Source: Bacteroidota bacterium
Lineage (GTDB): Bacteria > Bacteroidota > Ignavibacteria > Palsa-1295
Direction: 5' to 3'
Assembly (NCBI GenBank): GCA_021324685.1
Contig: JAJPIQ010000024.1
Location: 1-61,266, forward strand
DNA length: 61,266 bases
Each line of letters starts with the position of its first letter. Within the stretch, counting starts at the first letter, position 1. The notes below the pieces were generated by a model. It did no database searches and was not told where the DNA came from. It saw only the letters and a list, made by a program, of their open reading frames with translations. Shown here piece after piece: positions 31,378-41,459 of the stretch. Both the position numbers and the translations under genes were made by a program.

Positions 31378-32118
31378 TCACAATTGCGCCATCGGGCGTA
31401 TCATTCTCTGTTTCACTAACTTATTCGCGCCCACTTCCCAGAGAAAAGTTTCAAAAAGCCGTCCGGCAAATTGCTCGGAAAAGTCCATTCGCTCAGGATG
31501 CCATTGGACGGCGAGGAAAAACGGCCTTCCTGTCGCATCCGCCCATTCGAGCGCTTCGACCGTTCCGTCGTTCGTAGCCCGGGCACTCACCGCCAGACCA
31601 TCGCCCGCGCGTTCCACCGCCTGATGGTGCGCGCTGTTGACTTCTCCCACGCCTTCTCCGAGCACACGCCGCAAATAGGTTCCGGGCTCGATGCGAACGG
31701 TATGCCGTTGGTCGTATCCATCGACTTTGCGATGGCTCGCGCCGCCAAATTTCTCGATATCGGTAATGAGCGTTCCTCCGCGATGAACGTTCAGGAGCTG
31801 CAGTCCGCGGCAGATGCCCAACACCGGCGTTCCCGTTTCATCGGCCACTTCGGCAATCTCGAATTCCCGCTGGTCGCGGGCTTCGTCGATCGTGCCACAC
31901 AGAGGTTCCTCCGACTGCTTTCCATAGCGGGCAGGAGAAACATCGTCGCCTCCGGTGAAAACGATACCATCGACTTCTCGCGAATCCGCCGAACGCGAAA
32001 GATCGACGAGTTCGATCTCATATTCGAGGGCCTCGGCCGCGCGGCGAAGTGCGTTACGATAAAAATCGTATTTGGGGTTATCTGCCGGTGCGTAGGAAAG
32101 GCCGATCGTGAGTGTCAT
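31378..32118 (-). CDS. Class I glutamine amidotransferase-like peptidase C26
   Basis: Start set at the ATG at 32118 (246 aa); the longer frame to 32169 would run into lpxK. Motifs: FTGGDDVSPARYG, the nucleophile elbow GICRGLQLLNV with Cys, and the His-x-Glu pair in QWHPERMD. This is the gamma-glutamyl-GABA hydrolase (PuuD-like) group. It lies 7 bp after lpxK but is functionally unrelated. Confidence 0.87.
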   Translation of the reverse strand: MTLTIGLSYAPADNPKYDFYRNALRRAAEALEYEIELVDLSRSADSREVDGIVFTGGDDVSPARYGKQSEEPLCGTIDEARDQREFEIAEVADETGTPVLGICRGLQLLNVHRGGTLITDIEKFGGASHRKVDGYDQRHTVRIEPGTYLRRVLGEGVGEVNSAHHQAVERAGDGLAVSARATNDGTVEALEWADATGRPFFLAVQWHPERMDFSEQFAGRLFETFLWEVGANKLVKQRMIRPMAQL

Positions 32119-32125
32119 GTGTGTG

Positions 32126-33097
32126 TTATAAAATGCGGTCGATCGCATGGTAAAAACGCTCTTCGCCATGCAAGAATTCGAGCGTGTGATGCAGGATGAA
32201 TACAGGAATAGAAGAGGCCGCGCGTTCGAAATACCCTTGCGATTTCACAATGTCTTTCGCAGTCGTCACGATCGCTTCTACGCCGGCGTTCTCCGCACCA
32301 TGCAGGATTTGCGCCACCAGGGGTGCCGAATATTCCGCATGATCGCCAAGGTCCCTGGGAATAACTTCCGCACCTTGTTCACGGAGCATACGATGGAACC
32401 GTTCCGGCGAGGCGATAGAAGAAAGGGCGAGCACTCGTTTGCCGGTAATCTCGGTCAGGGGGACCACGGTTCCCGTCATCGACGAACAATGCGTTGGTAC
32501 ATTTTGTACGATCGCCGATGGAATCGTGGTGCCCTTCGGCAGAAACCGTTCGTCTGTCGCGATAAGGAAATCGGCGGCTCGGACGGCGTTTTTCGGTTCC
32601 CGTGCCCGCCCGAACGGGATCACGGCGGAGGGTGCCGTCGCGATGAGAATATTCAGGTCGCGCCTCAGGCGGAGATGTTGAAATCCATCGTCAAGTACGA
32701 TAACGTCGGCCCCGAGGGCGCTGGCTTCGCAAGCACCGCGGGCACGGTCCTCATCGACGATGACGATCGCATTCGGAGCAAGCCGCGCAAACATTTGCGG
32801 CTCATCGCCGCTCTGTTCGACGTCCGCGAGGATTTTCTTTCCGTCGCAGACCAGGAGAAATCCGTTCGAGCGCCGTTTATATCCGCGCGAAACGATCGCC
32901 ACCTGTTTTCCTTTTCGTTCCAGATATTCCGTGAGGAGCAGGACAAGCGGAGATTTCCCGGTGCCGCCCATCGTAAGGTTCCCAACGCTCACGATCGGAA
33001 TGCCGGGATGCACCGACCGGAGCCATCCGCGTTCATACGCGGTACGCCGGAAGGCCATGAGCCAGGCATAGGGATTCAGGTCGTCACGGATTGCCAT
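32126..33097 (-). CDS. lpxK: Tetraacyldisaccharide 4'-kinase
   Basis: Phosphorylates the lipid A disaccharide at the inner membrane. Walker A in GGTGKSPLV (about residues 42-50) is preceded by SVGNLTM; VSRGYKR and DDGFQHLRL are the conserved LpxK motifs. 323 aa. Overlaps the DUF374 gene by 14 bp in the lipid A cluster. Confidence 0.94.
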   Translation of the reverse strand: MAIRDDLNPYAWLMAFRRTAYERGWLRSVHPGIPIVSVGNLTMGGTGKSPLVLLLTEYLERKGKQVAIVSRGYKRRSNGFLLVCDGKKILADVEQSGDEPQMFARLAPNAIVIVDEDRARGACEASALGADVIVLDDGFQHLRLRRDLNILIATAPSAVIPFGRAREPKNAVRAADFLIATDERFLPKGTTIPSAIVQNVPTHCSSMTGTVVPLTEITGKRVLALSSIASPERFHRMLREQGAEVIPRDLGDHAEYSAPLVAQILHGAENAGVEAIVTTAKDIVKSQGYFERAASSIPVFILHHTLEFLHGEERFYHAIDRIL

Positions 33098-33623
33098 CGG
33101 CAGTGAAAAATTCTTCTGGGTTCATCCGGACCGCATGGATATCCACGCGCGAGAACGGCAGCGGTACTTCGAATTTGTCCCAGCTTTTGAGCACTTTTTT
33201 TCTATGACACGTGATTTCAAGCCGGTAGAGCGGCAGTTCGAGTTCCCGAGCCGCAATAAAGGCGCCGCGTTTGTAAACATGCCGCGGCCCGCGAGGGCCG
33301 TCCGGCGTGATCGCGAGCGTATCGGCGTGACCATCGCGGACCTGTTCCATAGCTTCCGTGAGGGCTTCCATCCCCCTTTTTTTGCTCGATCCTCGCGCGA
33401 GTGCGTAGCCCCAGAATGCGAGCACCGTGGCAAGAATATTTCCGTCCTTGCTGCGGCTTACGAGCGCAATCGGATTCCGCTTGCGGACCGAGAACCATCC
33501 GGCGAGCATCGTTCCATGCCAGAACATGATCACGGCCCGCTGAGGAATGCGTTCCCCACTCCAGCGAATGCGCAGCGTTCGTGCAAGCAGCGTGACAGCG
33601 ATTGGAAGCATTCGGTTGATCAT
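33084..33623 (-). CDS. DUF374 lysophospholipid acyltransferase-like protein
   Basis: 179 aa. FWHGTML is the acyltransferase HxxxxD-like block and TPDGPRGP is the second conserved block of DUF374. Set between lpxB and lpxK with an ATGA overlap to lpxB, it probably acylates a lipid A precursor or related lipid. Shorter than most DUF374 proteins, missing part of the N-terminus. Confidence 0.85.
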   Translation of the reverse strand: MINRMLPIAVTLLARTLRIRWSGERIPQRAVIMFWHGTMLAGWFSVRKRNPIALVSRSKDGNILATVLAFWGYALARGSSKKRGMEALTEAMEQVRDGHADTLAITPDGPRGPRHVYKRGAFIAARELELPLYRLEITCHRKKVLKSWDKFEVPLPFSRVDIHAVRMNPEEFFTADGNP

Positions 33624-34759
33624 GCGGCAAGGAGCGATTCCGCCACATGGCGGGAAGGTCCCGGAGCCGGGCCGCGTAACGTTTCCGAAAGGCCGGTCAG
33701 CGAGCGTTTGAATTCGGGAAGATCGAGCCCAGCTAACGCCTGCACCATATTTTCTACCGTCACATCGTTTTGTAACAGTTCCGGATATTGTTTTTTCCCA
33801 AGGACGATATTCGCGAGGCCGATATAGGGCAGTTTCACCACGCGCTTACCGATGGCGAACGAGAGCGGGTGTGTGCGATAGCAAATAATTCCTGGAAGCC
33901 CGAGAAGCGCCGCCTCGAGCGTCGTCGTGCCGCTTTTTAAAATCCCTCGCTGGGCATGGTGCATGAGCTCGTGCGTGGCCTCGGCATTTCGAAACCGGAC
34001 GAGCGGCTCACGGAGATATCCTTTATAATAGGCAGCTTCAATAGCAGGCGACTCCACAAGAATAGGTTGCATGCCGTGCTGGGCCGCACATGCCTTTGCG
34101 GCCTGGGACATCATGGGAAGTAATCGGCGGACTTCTTCGGTACGGCTGCCGGGAAATACCAACAGCCATTCCTGGGACGAATCCAGATGGTGCTGAGTTG
34201 CGAACGCGTCCCGGGTCCCGTATCCTGCGCGTTCTTCTTCGATCCGTTCCACAAGGGGATGCCCTATGAACTGCGCGGTCGATAGTCCGGCTTCGCGATA
34301 GAGCGGTTCTTCGAACGGGAAAATGACGAGCATTTCGTCGACCACTTTTTTAAGTTCCTGAATACGCGACCGGTGCCACGCCCAGACCTGCGGACTCACG
34401 TAATAGATCACGCGAATGCCCCGTTGTTTTGCTTCCCGAGCAAAGCGAATATTGAAGCCGGGATAGTCGATGAGCAGAACGGCATCCGGCCTTCGACGGT
34501 CGAGCTCGCGCACCATTTCATGGAATACCCTGCGAAAGAACCAGAACCGGCGCGCCACCTCCACAAATCCAACCACCGACATCTCGCGCACCGTATGCAA
34601 GAGTTCCATTCCTTCTGCTGCACTATCGTCCCCCGCGATGCCAAAGAACGATATCGTTCCGCCACGCTCGTGCGCGAGTTCCGTCGCAGCACGGATCGCT
34701 CGCGACGCGATCCGGTCGCCCGATGCTTCTCCGGCAATGAGAAGGATGTTATGCGGCAT
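33620..34759 (-). CDS. lpxB: Lipid-A-disaccharide synthase
   Basis: GT19 family: N-terminal IAGEASGDR, SVVGFVEV, LLIDYPGFN, YYVSPQVWAW, and LVFPGSRTEEVRRLLP are all present. Joins UDP-diacylglucosamine and lipid X. 379 aa. It starts inside the end of uvrA (11-bp overlap). Confidence 0.95.
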   Translation of the reverse strand: MPHNILLIAGEASGDRIASRAIRAATELAHERGGTISFFGIAGDDSAAEGMELLHTVREMSVVGFVEVARRFWFFRRVFHEMVRELDRRRPDAVLLIDYPGFNIRFAREAKQRGIRVIYYVSPQVWAWHRSRIQELKKVVDEMLVIFPFEEPLYREAGLSTAQFIGHPLVERIEEERAGYGTRDAFATQHHLDSSQEWLLVFPGSRTEEVRRLLPMMSQAAKACAAQHGMQPILVESPAIEAAYYKGYLREPLVRFRNAEATHELMHHAQRGILKSGTTTLEAALLGLPGIICYRTHPLSFAIGKRVVKLPYIGLANIVLGKKQYPELLQNDVTVENMVQALAGLDLPEFKRSLTGLSETLRGPAPGPSRHVAESLLAA

Positions 34760-37739
34760 GCGGAAGCAAGGCCTTCAAATACTTCCCGGTCCACGATCGT
34801 TCGACCTGCGCGATCGTCTCCGGAGTTCCTTCGGCGATGATCTCCCCGCCGCCCTCGCCGGCATTCGGGCCTAAGTCGATCACCCAATCGGCGCATTTTA
34901 TAACTTCAAGGTTATGCTCGATCAGGATGATCGAATGTTCGCGCTCGACGAGCGCATTGAGCGCGATGAGGAGCTTCGCAATGTCATCGAAATGAAGCCC
35001 GGTCGTCGGTTCGTCGAAAATAAAGAGCGTTTTTTCCTCGTTCTGGTCGGCCAGATGCGAGGCAAGCTTTACTCGCTGTGCTTCTCCGCCCGAGAGCGTG
35101 TTCGCCGGCTGGCCGAGCCGAATATATCCCAGCCCGACATCGTCCAGCACCTTCAGCTTTTTACAAATACGCTCGTGCCCCGATCCTGCGCCTGGATCGG
35201 CTTGTAACTTTTCGGAAAATTTTTGCTTAAAGCCGGAAAAAAAATCGATCGCTTCGGTCACCGTCATCGCGAGCACCTCGACGATATTTTTTCCGTTGAG
35301 CGTCGCTTCAAGGACTTCCGGCTTATAGCGCTTTCCACCGCAGGTATCACATTCGAGATACATATCGGCAAGGAATTGCATTTCGACGGTGACGAACCCT
35401 TCTCCCTGGCAGGTCTCGCAGCGGCCGCCGGGAACGTTAAACGAAAAATAGCCCGGCGCCCAGCCGCGCTGCTTCGCATACATGGTGCGGCTGAACGCTT
35501 CGCGGATCAGATCGAACACTTTGATATACGTCGCCGGGTTCGAACGTGGGGTCCGCCCGATCGGCGTCTGGTCGATGAGCTCCACATGATTAACGAGGTC
35601 CTCGCCCTGGATCTCCCGATGGGAGCCGACAGCGCCAACACTCTCGCCTTTTAATTTCTTCAGTCCGGCATAGAGGACGGAATGGACCAGCGTGGACTTT
35701 CCGGAACCGGAAACGCCCGTCACCGCTACAAACGACTCGAGGGGGAACCGGACATCGACCGATTTTAAATTATTCGCATTCGCTCCGGTGACCGAAATGG
35801 CATAGCGCAGATCGACGCGGCGGCGTTTTTTCGGAATCGGGATCGAAAGTTCACCCCGTAGATATTTCGCCGTAAGGGACGCCGCGTTCCCATTCATCTG
35901 GCTCGGCGGACCCTGAAACAAAATTTCCCCGCCGTGCTCCCCGGCGCGGGGGCCGAAATCGACAAGCTCGTCCGCCGCGCGGATCACCTCTTCATCGTGC
36001 TCGACGACGACGACAGTATTTCCCAAATCGCGTACACTCCTCAAAATGCGCAGGAGCTTATCGGTGTCGCGAGGATGCAGGCCAATGCTCGGCTCATCGA
36101 GGACGTAGAGCGCACCGGTGAGTGCGCTGCCGAGCGACGTTGCAAGATTGATGCGTTGGGACTCGCCTCCGGAGAGGGTATTCGATAACCGTTCGAGCGT
36201 AAGATAATTCAGGCCCACTTCGTCCAGGTAGCGCGTACGTTTGCGTAGTTCGTCGATAATGCGCGCGGCGACGGTCGTTTCGTAGGCGGTCAGTTCGAGA
36301 CGATAGAAAAATTCCCTCGCTTCGTCGATCGTCATGCGGACGATATCGTGAATGGTCTTGCCGGCTACACGAATATTCATCGCGGCCGGCCGCAGCCGAG
36401 AACCGTTGCATTTCGGGCACGTCGTATATCCCCGAAAGCGCGACAGGATCACGCGGTAGTGCAATTTATAGGTCTTTTTTTCGAGTTCTTCGAAAAACCC
36501 TTTAATGCCGGCAAACGACTTATAGCCGTTCCACACCAGTTTTTTTTCGCGCTCCGTAAGCGAAGCATACGGAAGATCGATATCGATGTCGGCCTCGCGC
36601 GCAATCAGGAGCAGGTCTCGCAAATATTCGGAAAATTTTGCGCCGTTCCAGCAGACGACCGCTCCCTGCCGAAGGGATCGGCTCGAATCCGGAACGACCA
36701 GGTCGGGATCGATCCCCATCGCTCGACCGAAGCCCTGGCACTCGGGGCAGGCCCCATACGGGTTATTGAAGGAAAACAGGCGAGGTTCCGGCTCTTCATA
36801 GGGAAGGCCGTCCGTCGCGCATTCGAAATGTTCCGAGAACTTTTCTTCTTCGGTCGAGCCGTCTCCCACAAGGAAGGCTACAATGGCGCGTCCGGCACCT
36901 TCGTTGAAGGCGGCTTCGATCGAATCGGCAACGCGGGAGGCCAGCCCTTCGTCGTTCGGCTGCCAGATCAGCCGATCGACCAGGATCCGGACGCGGGCCG
37001 GGTCGAGCTGGGTCGGATTATCTTCGGAAAGATCGAGCATGCGTTCTTCGCCGGCCATGACGATGCGCGAAAAGCCCTGGGAACGAAGATTATTCCACTC
37101 GTCGTCGAGCGACCGCTGCTCATGCCGGTGCATCGGGAACGTAATATAGAATTTTTGCCCCGCCTTCGCGCGCGCGCGAATGGCTTCGATGATCGTCTGC
37201 GGCGTGTCTTTCCGGACGAGCCGCCCGCACCGCACGCAATACGTGTGGCCCACGCGGGCGAAGAGCAAGCGAAGGTAATCGTAGATCTCGGTCTGCGTCC
37301 CAACCGTCGAGCGTGGGTTGCGCGTCAGCGTTTTTTGTTCGATGGCGACCGCGGGGCTGATGCCCGTGATCGAATCGACCTCGGGCTTGGACATTCGTTC
37401 CAGGAACTGTCGCGCGTACACCGAAAGGCTTTCGACATAGCGCCGCTGCCCTTCGGCATAGAGCGTATCGAAAGCGAGCGAAGATTTTCCCGATCCGCTG
37501 ACGCCCGTAAACACATGCAGTTTGTTGCGAGCGAGGTCGAGCGAGATATTTTTCAGATTATGCAGCCGCGCGCCGCGAACGGAAATCGGCCGTTTCGAAG
37601 ACGGAAGCTGGCCTGCCGCCTGGCCGCTGGAGGCCTGACCGGCAGGCTCTCGATCGTTCGGTCCATGACCGTTCGGCCGGTTCGAAACCGGCGGATGCTG
37701 GATGGGGGTGGAAGATGGCTTCTTCGCAGTTTTTGGCAC
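34749..37739 (-). CDS. uvrA: Excinuclease ABC subunit A
   Basis: Damage-recognition ATPase of nucleotide excision repair, 996 aa. An unusual Pro/Gly/Gln/Ser-rich extension of about 50 residues precedes the first ATPase (Walker A GVSGSGKSSL near residue 78). Zinc fingers (CVRCG, CPECQ, CPKCNGSRL, CETCQGEGF), two ABC signatures (TLSGGESQRI, TLSGGEAQRV) and the second Walker A (GVSGSGKSTL) are visible. Confidence 0.96.
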   Translation of the reverse strand: MPKTAKKPSSTPIQHPPVSNRPNGHGPNDREPAGQASSGQAAGQLPSSKRPISVRGARLHNLKNISLDLARNKLHVFTGVSGSGKSSLAFDTLYAEGQRRYVESLSVYARQFLERMSKPEVDSITGISPAVAIEQKTLTRNPRSTVGTQTEIYDYLRLLFARVGHTYCVRCGRLVRKDTPQTIIEAIRARAKAGQKFYITFPMHRHEQRSLDDEWNNLRSQGFSRIVMAGEERMLDLSEDNPTQLDPARVRILVDRLIWQPNDEGLASRVADSIEAAFNEGAGRAIVAFLVGDGSTEEEKFSEHFECATDGLPYEEPEPRLFSFNNPYGACPECQGFGRAMGIDPDLVVPDSSRSLRQGAVVCWNGAKFSEYLRDLLLIAREADIDIDLPYASLTEREKKLVWNGYKSFAGIKGFFEELEKKTYKLHYRVILSRFRGYTTCPKCNGSRLRPAAMNIRVAGKTIHDIVRMTIDEAREFFYRLELTAYETTVAARIIDELRKRTRYLDEVGLNYLTLERLSNTLSGGESQRINLATSLGSALTGALYVLDEPSIGLHPRDTDKLLRILRSVRDLGNTVVVVEHDEEVIRAADELVDFGPRAGEHGGEILFQGPPSQMNGNAASLTAKYLRGELSIPIPKKRRRVDLRYAISVTGANANNLKSVDVRFPLESFVAVTGVSGSGKSTLVHSVLYAGLKKLKGESVGAVGSHREIQGEDLVNHVELIDQTPIGRTPRSNPATYIKVFDLIREAFSRTMYAKQRGWAPGYFSFNVPGGRCETCQGEGFVTVEMQFLADMYLECDTCGGKRYKPEVLEATLNGKNIVEVLAMTVTEAIDFFSGFKQKFSEKLQADPGAGSGHERICKKLKVLDDVGLGYIRLGQPANTLSGGEAQRVKLASHLADQNEEKTLFIFDEPTTGLHFDDIAKLLIALNALVEREHSIILIEHNLEVIKCADWVIDLGPNAGEGGGEIIAEGTPETIAQVERSWTGKYLKALLPHAA

Positions 37740-37892
37740 GTGGAAATCGCGGAATAAGGAGGCAACCTATGCTTATAGCACACCCGTTGGGGCGGAAACC
37801 TGCTACAATGTTTTTTTTCAGCGAAGAGTTGTCGGAATGTGCGCTTCGGCGATTTGTGAGATTAATAAGATGAGATTTTGTTTCACCCACCT

Positions 37893-38831
37893 GTGACACA
37901 GGAGGAACGGACTAATATTAAGGTTGGCATCACGGTGCTCGTTGCCATAGCGGTGCTGCTGGCCGGAATCGGCTGGGCAAAGCACTGGTATTTCGGCGCG
38001 CCGGAGCAGACCGTGCGCGCCACGTTTCCCACTGCTGCCGGCCTCGAACGGGGCGATCCCGTGACGGTAAACGGCGTCAAATTAGGGAGCGTCCAGGAGA
38101 TTGAACTGCGCCGCTCGGACGTAGTGGTGACCATGGCGTTCCCGGAACCCATCGACGTGCGTTCCGACGCCACGGCATCGCTCGCAATGCTGGAACTTGT
38201 GGGCGGAAAAAAGATCGAACTTCATCCCGGAAATTCGCCCGCATTGCTCGCAAAAAATGCGATCATCCCGGGCTCGAATGCGGGCGATATTGGGACGATC
38301 GTCGCCATGATCACGTCGCTTTCGAACACACTTACCTCGATCACCGGCAGGGCCGATACGCTGTTCGGCTCGATGAATGGGATCCTTGCCGGGGACACGC
38401 TGAAAGAGAAATTGAACCGTACGCTGAGTGCAGCGCAGGGAACGCTTGCCGATGTCGATCGGGCGGCGGCGCATGCTTCCACACTATTTTCGGAAGATGG
38501 CCCGATGCTCGGTCGCACTCTCGAAGCCGCGGACTCCGCCCTTCGCGTGCTTTCTTCCACGGTCGGGGAGAACAGAGCCGGCCTTCGTGTGTTTATAGAT
38601 TCCGGCATTCGAGCCGTCGCCGATGCACGGCGCTCGCTCGCAAGGCTGGACACCATGATCTCGGGCGGTGCCGAACATAAAACGTTCCTGTACCGTCTTA
38701 CCAGGGACGAAAGTTTCGCGATGAGGCTCGACTCCGCGCTCGAAAGCCTCACGAAATTATCCGAGCAGATCCGACTGCAGGGCATCGATGCGAACGTGCG
38801 GTTCTTCCAAAGTTCGAAACCGGCGAAATAA
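37893..38831 (+). CDS. mlaD: MCE-domain (MlaD-like) protein
   Basis: Start chosen at GTG 37893, which gives TQEERTNIKVG before the single membrane segment, as in MCE proteins; a TTG at 37878 is possible. The MCE domain follows (about residues 35-115: TVRATFPTAAGLERGDPVTV, quoted in part). The rest is a helical, Ala-rich region. These proteins bind lipids in the periplasm for MlaFEDB-type ABC transporters. No permease or ATPase gene is adjacent. Confidence 0.85.
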   Translation: MTQEERTNIKVGITVLVAIAVLLAGIGWAKHWYFGAPEQTVRATFPTAAGLERGDPVTVNGVKLGSVQEIELRRSDVVVTMAFPEPIDVRSDATASLAMLELVGGKKIELHPGNSPALLAKNAIIPGSNAGDIGTIVAMITSLSNTLTSITGRADTLFGSMNGILAGDTLKEKLNRTLSAAQGTLADVDRAAAHASTLFSEDGPMLGRTLEAADSALRVLSSTVGENRAGLRVFIDSGIRAVADARRSLARLDTMISGGAEHKTFLYRLTRDESFAMRLDSALESLTKLSEQIRLQGIDANVRFFQSSKPAK

Positions 38832-38849
38832 TACGAATTTCAAATCAGT

Positions 38850-39890
38850 ATGACGATGAAAAAGAGCATTTCCCGTATTTTTCCTTCGTTCCTCTTATTG
38901 ATCGTGACCTCCACGCTCCTCGTGAGCTGCGGAAAAAAAGAAGAGGACATGACGCCCGTCCAACCGGGCGAAATGGTGACCTACAAAGACCTCGTCTATC
39001 GGTTTAGCTTTAAAGCGCCGAAAAACTGGGTCGCCGAATCGGTTCCCGGCCAGAAAACGACCTATTATTCCACGCCTTCGACAGAAACACGCTTCCAGAA
39101 TTTTACCGAAGGCGATTACGGTGCGCGCATCGAAGTCGGTGCCAAAGAGCATGCGTCCAAAGAAGCCGAAGCCGCATCATTTAAACAGAGCATGGACAAT
39201 GTGACCTTTACCGGTCCCGATCCGGCCACGCTCGGGGGTCTTCCGGCGCTCAAGGTGTCGTACTCGATCCAGGGCGATGCGGACGGTCTCACCGGGTACC
39301 GAATTTTTACCGATAAGGACTCTATCGTGACGTATTTCGATGCCGCGACCTTCGGCACGAAACGCATGGCGAAATACAAACCGATCTTCGATCTTTCCGA
39401 ACAATCCGTTCAGCCGGCATTTGTGATGAAGATCACGGGCGGTAAGTACGACAGTGCATCCCAGGCGGCCATGATGGAGCAGATGAAGCCATCGGCAACG
39501 TTCACGAACTATAGCGGGTCCGGATTTTCGATCCAATATCCCGATAATTTCCAGGCGAGCCCGATGGCCGGCGGGGTCGAGATCAAAGGCGAACGCGCCG
39601 ACGCGATGGTCCGTGTCGATGCCAATCAGGTCCAGAAAGGGATCGACCTGGATAAATATGTCGCCGAAAATGCGTCCAAGACGTATCACGGTGCGTCGGT
39701 ACAAAGTACAACCCTCGGAGGACAGGCTGCGAAGATGATCAGCTATGGCTCCGCCGGAGCAACGGCCCGGGCCTACTTCGTGATGTCGGGACAAACCGTC
39801 TATCGCATCACGGTGTCCTGGCCGAACGAACTCGAAGGGGCGTTCCGTCCGGCGCTGGAAAAGTCGGTCCAGAGTTTTAAGGCAAAATAA
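38850..39890 (+). CDS. Lipoprotein with two PsbP-like domains
   Basis: Lipoprotein signal with lipobox LVSC (Cys about residue 28). Two similar halves follow, each beginning with an FxxxxPxxW/FxIxYPxxF motif (FSFKAPKNW near 54; FSIQYPDNF near 228) and ending with GLPALKVSY / GGQAAKMISY. This suggests an internal duplication of a PsbP/DUF1795-like domain. Envelope role unknown. It ends 5 bp before dapD, so may share a transcript. Confidence 0.75.
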   Translation: MTMKKSISRIFPSFLLLIVTSTLLVSCGKKEEDMTPVQPGEMVTYKDLVYRFSFKAPKNWVAESVPGQKTTYYSTPSTETRFQNFTEGDYGARIEVGAKEHASKEAEAASFKQSMDNVTFTGPDPATLGGLPALKVSYSIQGDADGLTGYRIFTDKDSIVTYFDAATFGTKRMAKYKPIFDLSEQSVQPAFVMKITGGKYDSASQAAMMEQMKPSATFTNYSGSGFSIQYPDNFQASPMAGGVEIKGERADAMVRVDANQVQKGIDLDKYVAENASKTYHGASVQSTTLGGQAAKMISYGSAGATARAYFVMSGQTVYRITVSWPNELEGAFRPALEKSVQSFKAK

Positions 39891-39895
39891 GTTCC

Positions 39896-40774
39896 GTGAG
39901 CCATTCTGAACTGAAGGAGCAGATCGAAGCACTGGTTCCGCTTGCCGCCGACGAACTCCTTCGCCGGCGCGACGTCGCGCTCGATCTCGTAGAACGCCTC
40001 CGAGCGGCATTGAATAAAGGTGACGTCCGTGCCGCGCAGCCGGATGCGCGTTCTCATACCGGGTGGCGCGTGAATACCTGGGTCAAGCAGGGCATCCTGC
40101 TTGGCTTTCGCGCTGGAACCTTAACGGCCCAATCGCTCTCCGCCGCCGACGGAGACAATTGGAATTTCTTCGATAAAGATACGGTCCCACTCCATCCGTT
40201 CTATCTGCAGGACAACGTCCGTATCGTTCCCGGCGGGACCGCCATTCGCGACGGTTCGTTCGTCTCGGCGTCCGTCATTGTGATGCCGCCCTCGTATATC
40301 AACATCGGGGCGTACGTCGGCGCTGGAACCCTTATCGATTCCCATGCGCTCGTCGGAAGCTGTGCGCAGGTCGGCGAGCGGGTACATGTGAGCGCGGCCG
40401 CACAGATCGGCGGCGTGCTCGAACCGGCCGGTGCGATGCCCGTTATTATCGAGGACGATGTTTTGCTCGGCGGCAATACCGGTGTCTATGAAGGCTGTAT
40501 CGTAAAACGCCGTGCTGTGCTGGCAACCGGTGTCGTCCTGACCGGATCGACGCCGATCTACGATATTGTGAATGAGCGGATCATTTCTCGAGCGAGTCCG
40601 GATGACCCGCTGATCGTTCCAGAAGGTGCCGTGGTGGTGGCAGGCTCCCGTTCCATTGCCTCGAAATCGGGTTTCGCCCGTGAATATGGCCTCTCGATGT
40701 ACGCGCCGATCGTCGTAAAATATCGTGACGAAAAAACAGACGCCCGAACGAGCCTTGAATCGGCCCTGAGGTAA
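39896..40774 (+). CDS. dapD: Tetrahydrodipicolinate N-succinyltransferase
   Basis: Succinylates tetrahydrodipicolinate on the way to meso-DAP and lysine. The product (292 aa, GTG start at 39896) has the left-handed beta-helix hexapeptide repeats (INIGAYVGAGTLID, ALVGSCAQVGERVHVS) and GGVLEPAGAMPVIIEDDVLLG-like block (part). Motif RIVPGGTAIRDG is also DapD-like. Peptidoglycan probably uses DAP. Confidence 0.94.
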   Translation: MSHSELKEQIEALVPLAADELLRRRDVALDLVERLRAALNKGDVRAAQPDARSHTGWRVNTWVKQGILLGFRAGTLTAQSLSAADGDNWNFFDKDTVPLHPFYLQDNVRIVPGGTAIRDGSFVSASVIVMPPSYINIGAYVGAGTLIDSHALVGSCAQVGERVHVSAAAQIGGVLEPAGAMPVIIEDDVLLGGNTGVYEGCIVKRRAVLATGVVLTGSTPIYDIVNERIISRASPDDPLIVPEGAVVVAGSRSIASKSGFAREYGLSMYAPIVVKYRDEKTDARTSLESALR

Positions 40775-40880
40775 TCCTATTTGGCGGTCATTGATGAACA
40801 GCCATTTGCTGTCAGGATTGACGATTTTCGTTCGTCTTTGTCATGGACTTCTATAATAAGATAGCGGGTTTCAGTCGCTG

Positions 40881-41459
40881 GTGACAGACTTAGAACGGCA
40901 ATTCGACCGATTTTTGGCCGGGGATAACGCGGCCTTTGCGGAGCTGTACCGAGAGCTGAACCCCCGGCTTTCCGCCTATTGCTATAAAGTGTCGCCGGCC
41001 GGGACGGACGACCTCATGCAACAACTCTGGGAGCGGGTCATTGCCATGCGCGACCATGGAAAACGAGCACCGATCGCTTCGCCCGCCGCATTCCTTTTCC
41101 AGATGCTGCGGAATCTTCAGATTGACGAGCACCGGAAAACGAAATATGCCGTCTCGCTCGAAGATTTTCCAGAATCGAGCGCGGCTCACTTGGAGGTTTC
41201 CGGCGAATCCGAAATGGAAGCCATCGTACTGGAAGCATTCGAGAAATTAGAAGCGGAAGACAAGGAAATTCTTGTGCTGAATATTTACAGCGGTTATAAA
41301 TTCGGCGAAATCGCAGAAATGCTGCAGATCTCGAACGATGCCGCATGGCAGCGGGCTTCGCGCGCGCGGACACGCCTTCGCTCCCTTGTCGAAACCGATG
41401 CCAAGAAACTCGGGATTTCGATCCCAAAGAAAACCAGAAAGGAAAAAGAGACCGTATGA
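40881..41459 (+). CDS. ECF-type RNA polymerase sigma factor
   Basis: 192 aa starting at GTG 40881. Region 2 spans about residues 20-95 (FAELYRELNP, TDDLMQQLWERV, FLFQMLRNLQID), and region 4 about 125-180 (LNIYSGYKFGEIAEML, WQRASRARTRL). A TATAAT at 40852 lies upstream, without a well-spaced -35. The next gene overlaps its stop (ATGA), as in sigma/anti-sigma pairs. Confidence 0.88.
   Translation: MTDLERQFDRFLAGDNAAFAELYRELNPRLSAYCYKVSPAGTDDLMQQLWERVIAMRDHGKRAPIASPAAFLFQMLRNLQIDEHRKTKYAVSLEDFPESSAAHLEVSGESEMEAIVLEAFEKLEAEDKEILVLNIYSGYKFGEIAEMLQISNDAAWQRASRARTRLRSLVETDAKKLGISIPKKTRKEKETV

Noticed and set aside
36348-37757. 469-codon plus-strand frame
   Set aside because: It is antisense to uvrA, whose motifs are certain; the length is a side effect of GC-rich codons.
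37901-37919. ATT start after an AGGAGG in the MCE gene
   Set aside because: An ATT start at 37917 would fit the spacing loosely, but GTG at 37893 gives the usual N-terminus before the membrane segment.
40817-40857. TTGACG and TATAAT as the sigma gene promoter
   Set aside because: The two boxes are 28 bp apart, too far for a sigma-70 promoter; only the TATAAT may be real.
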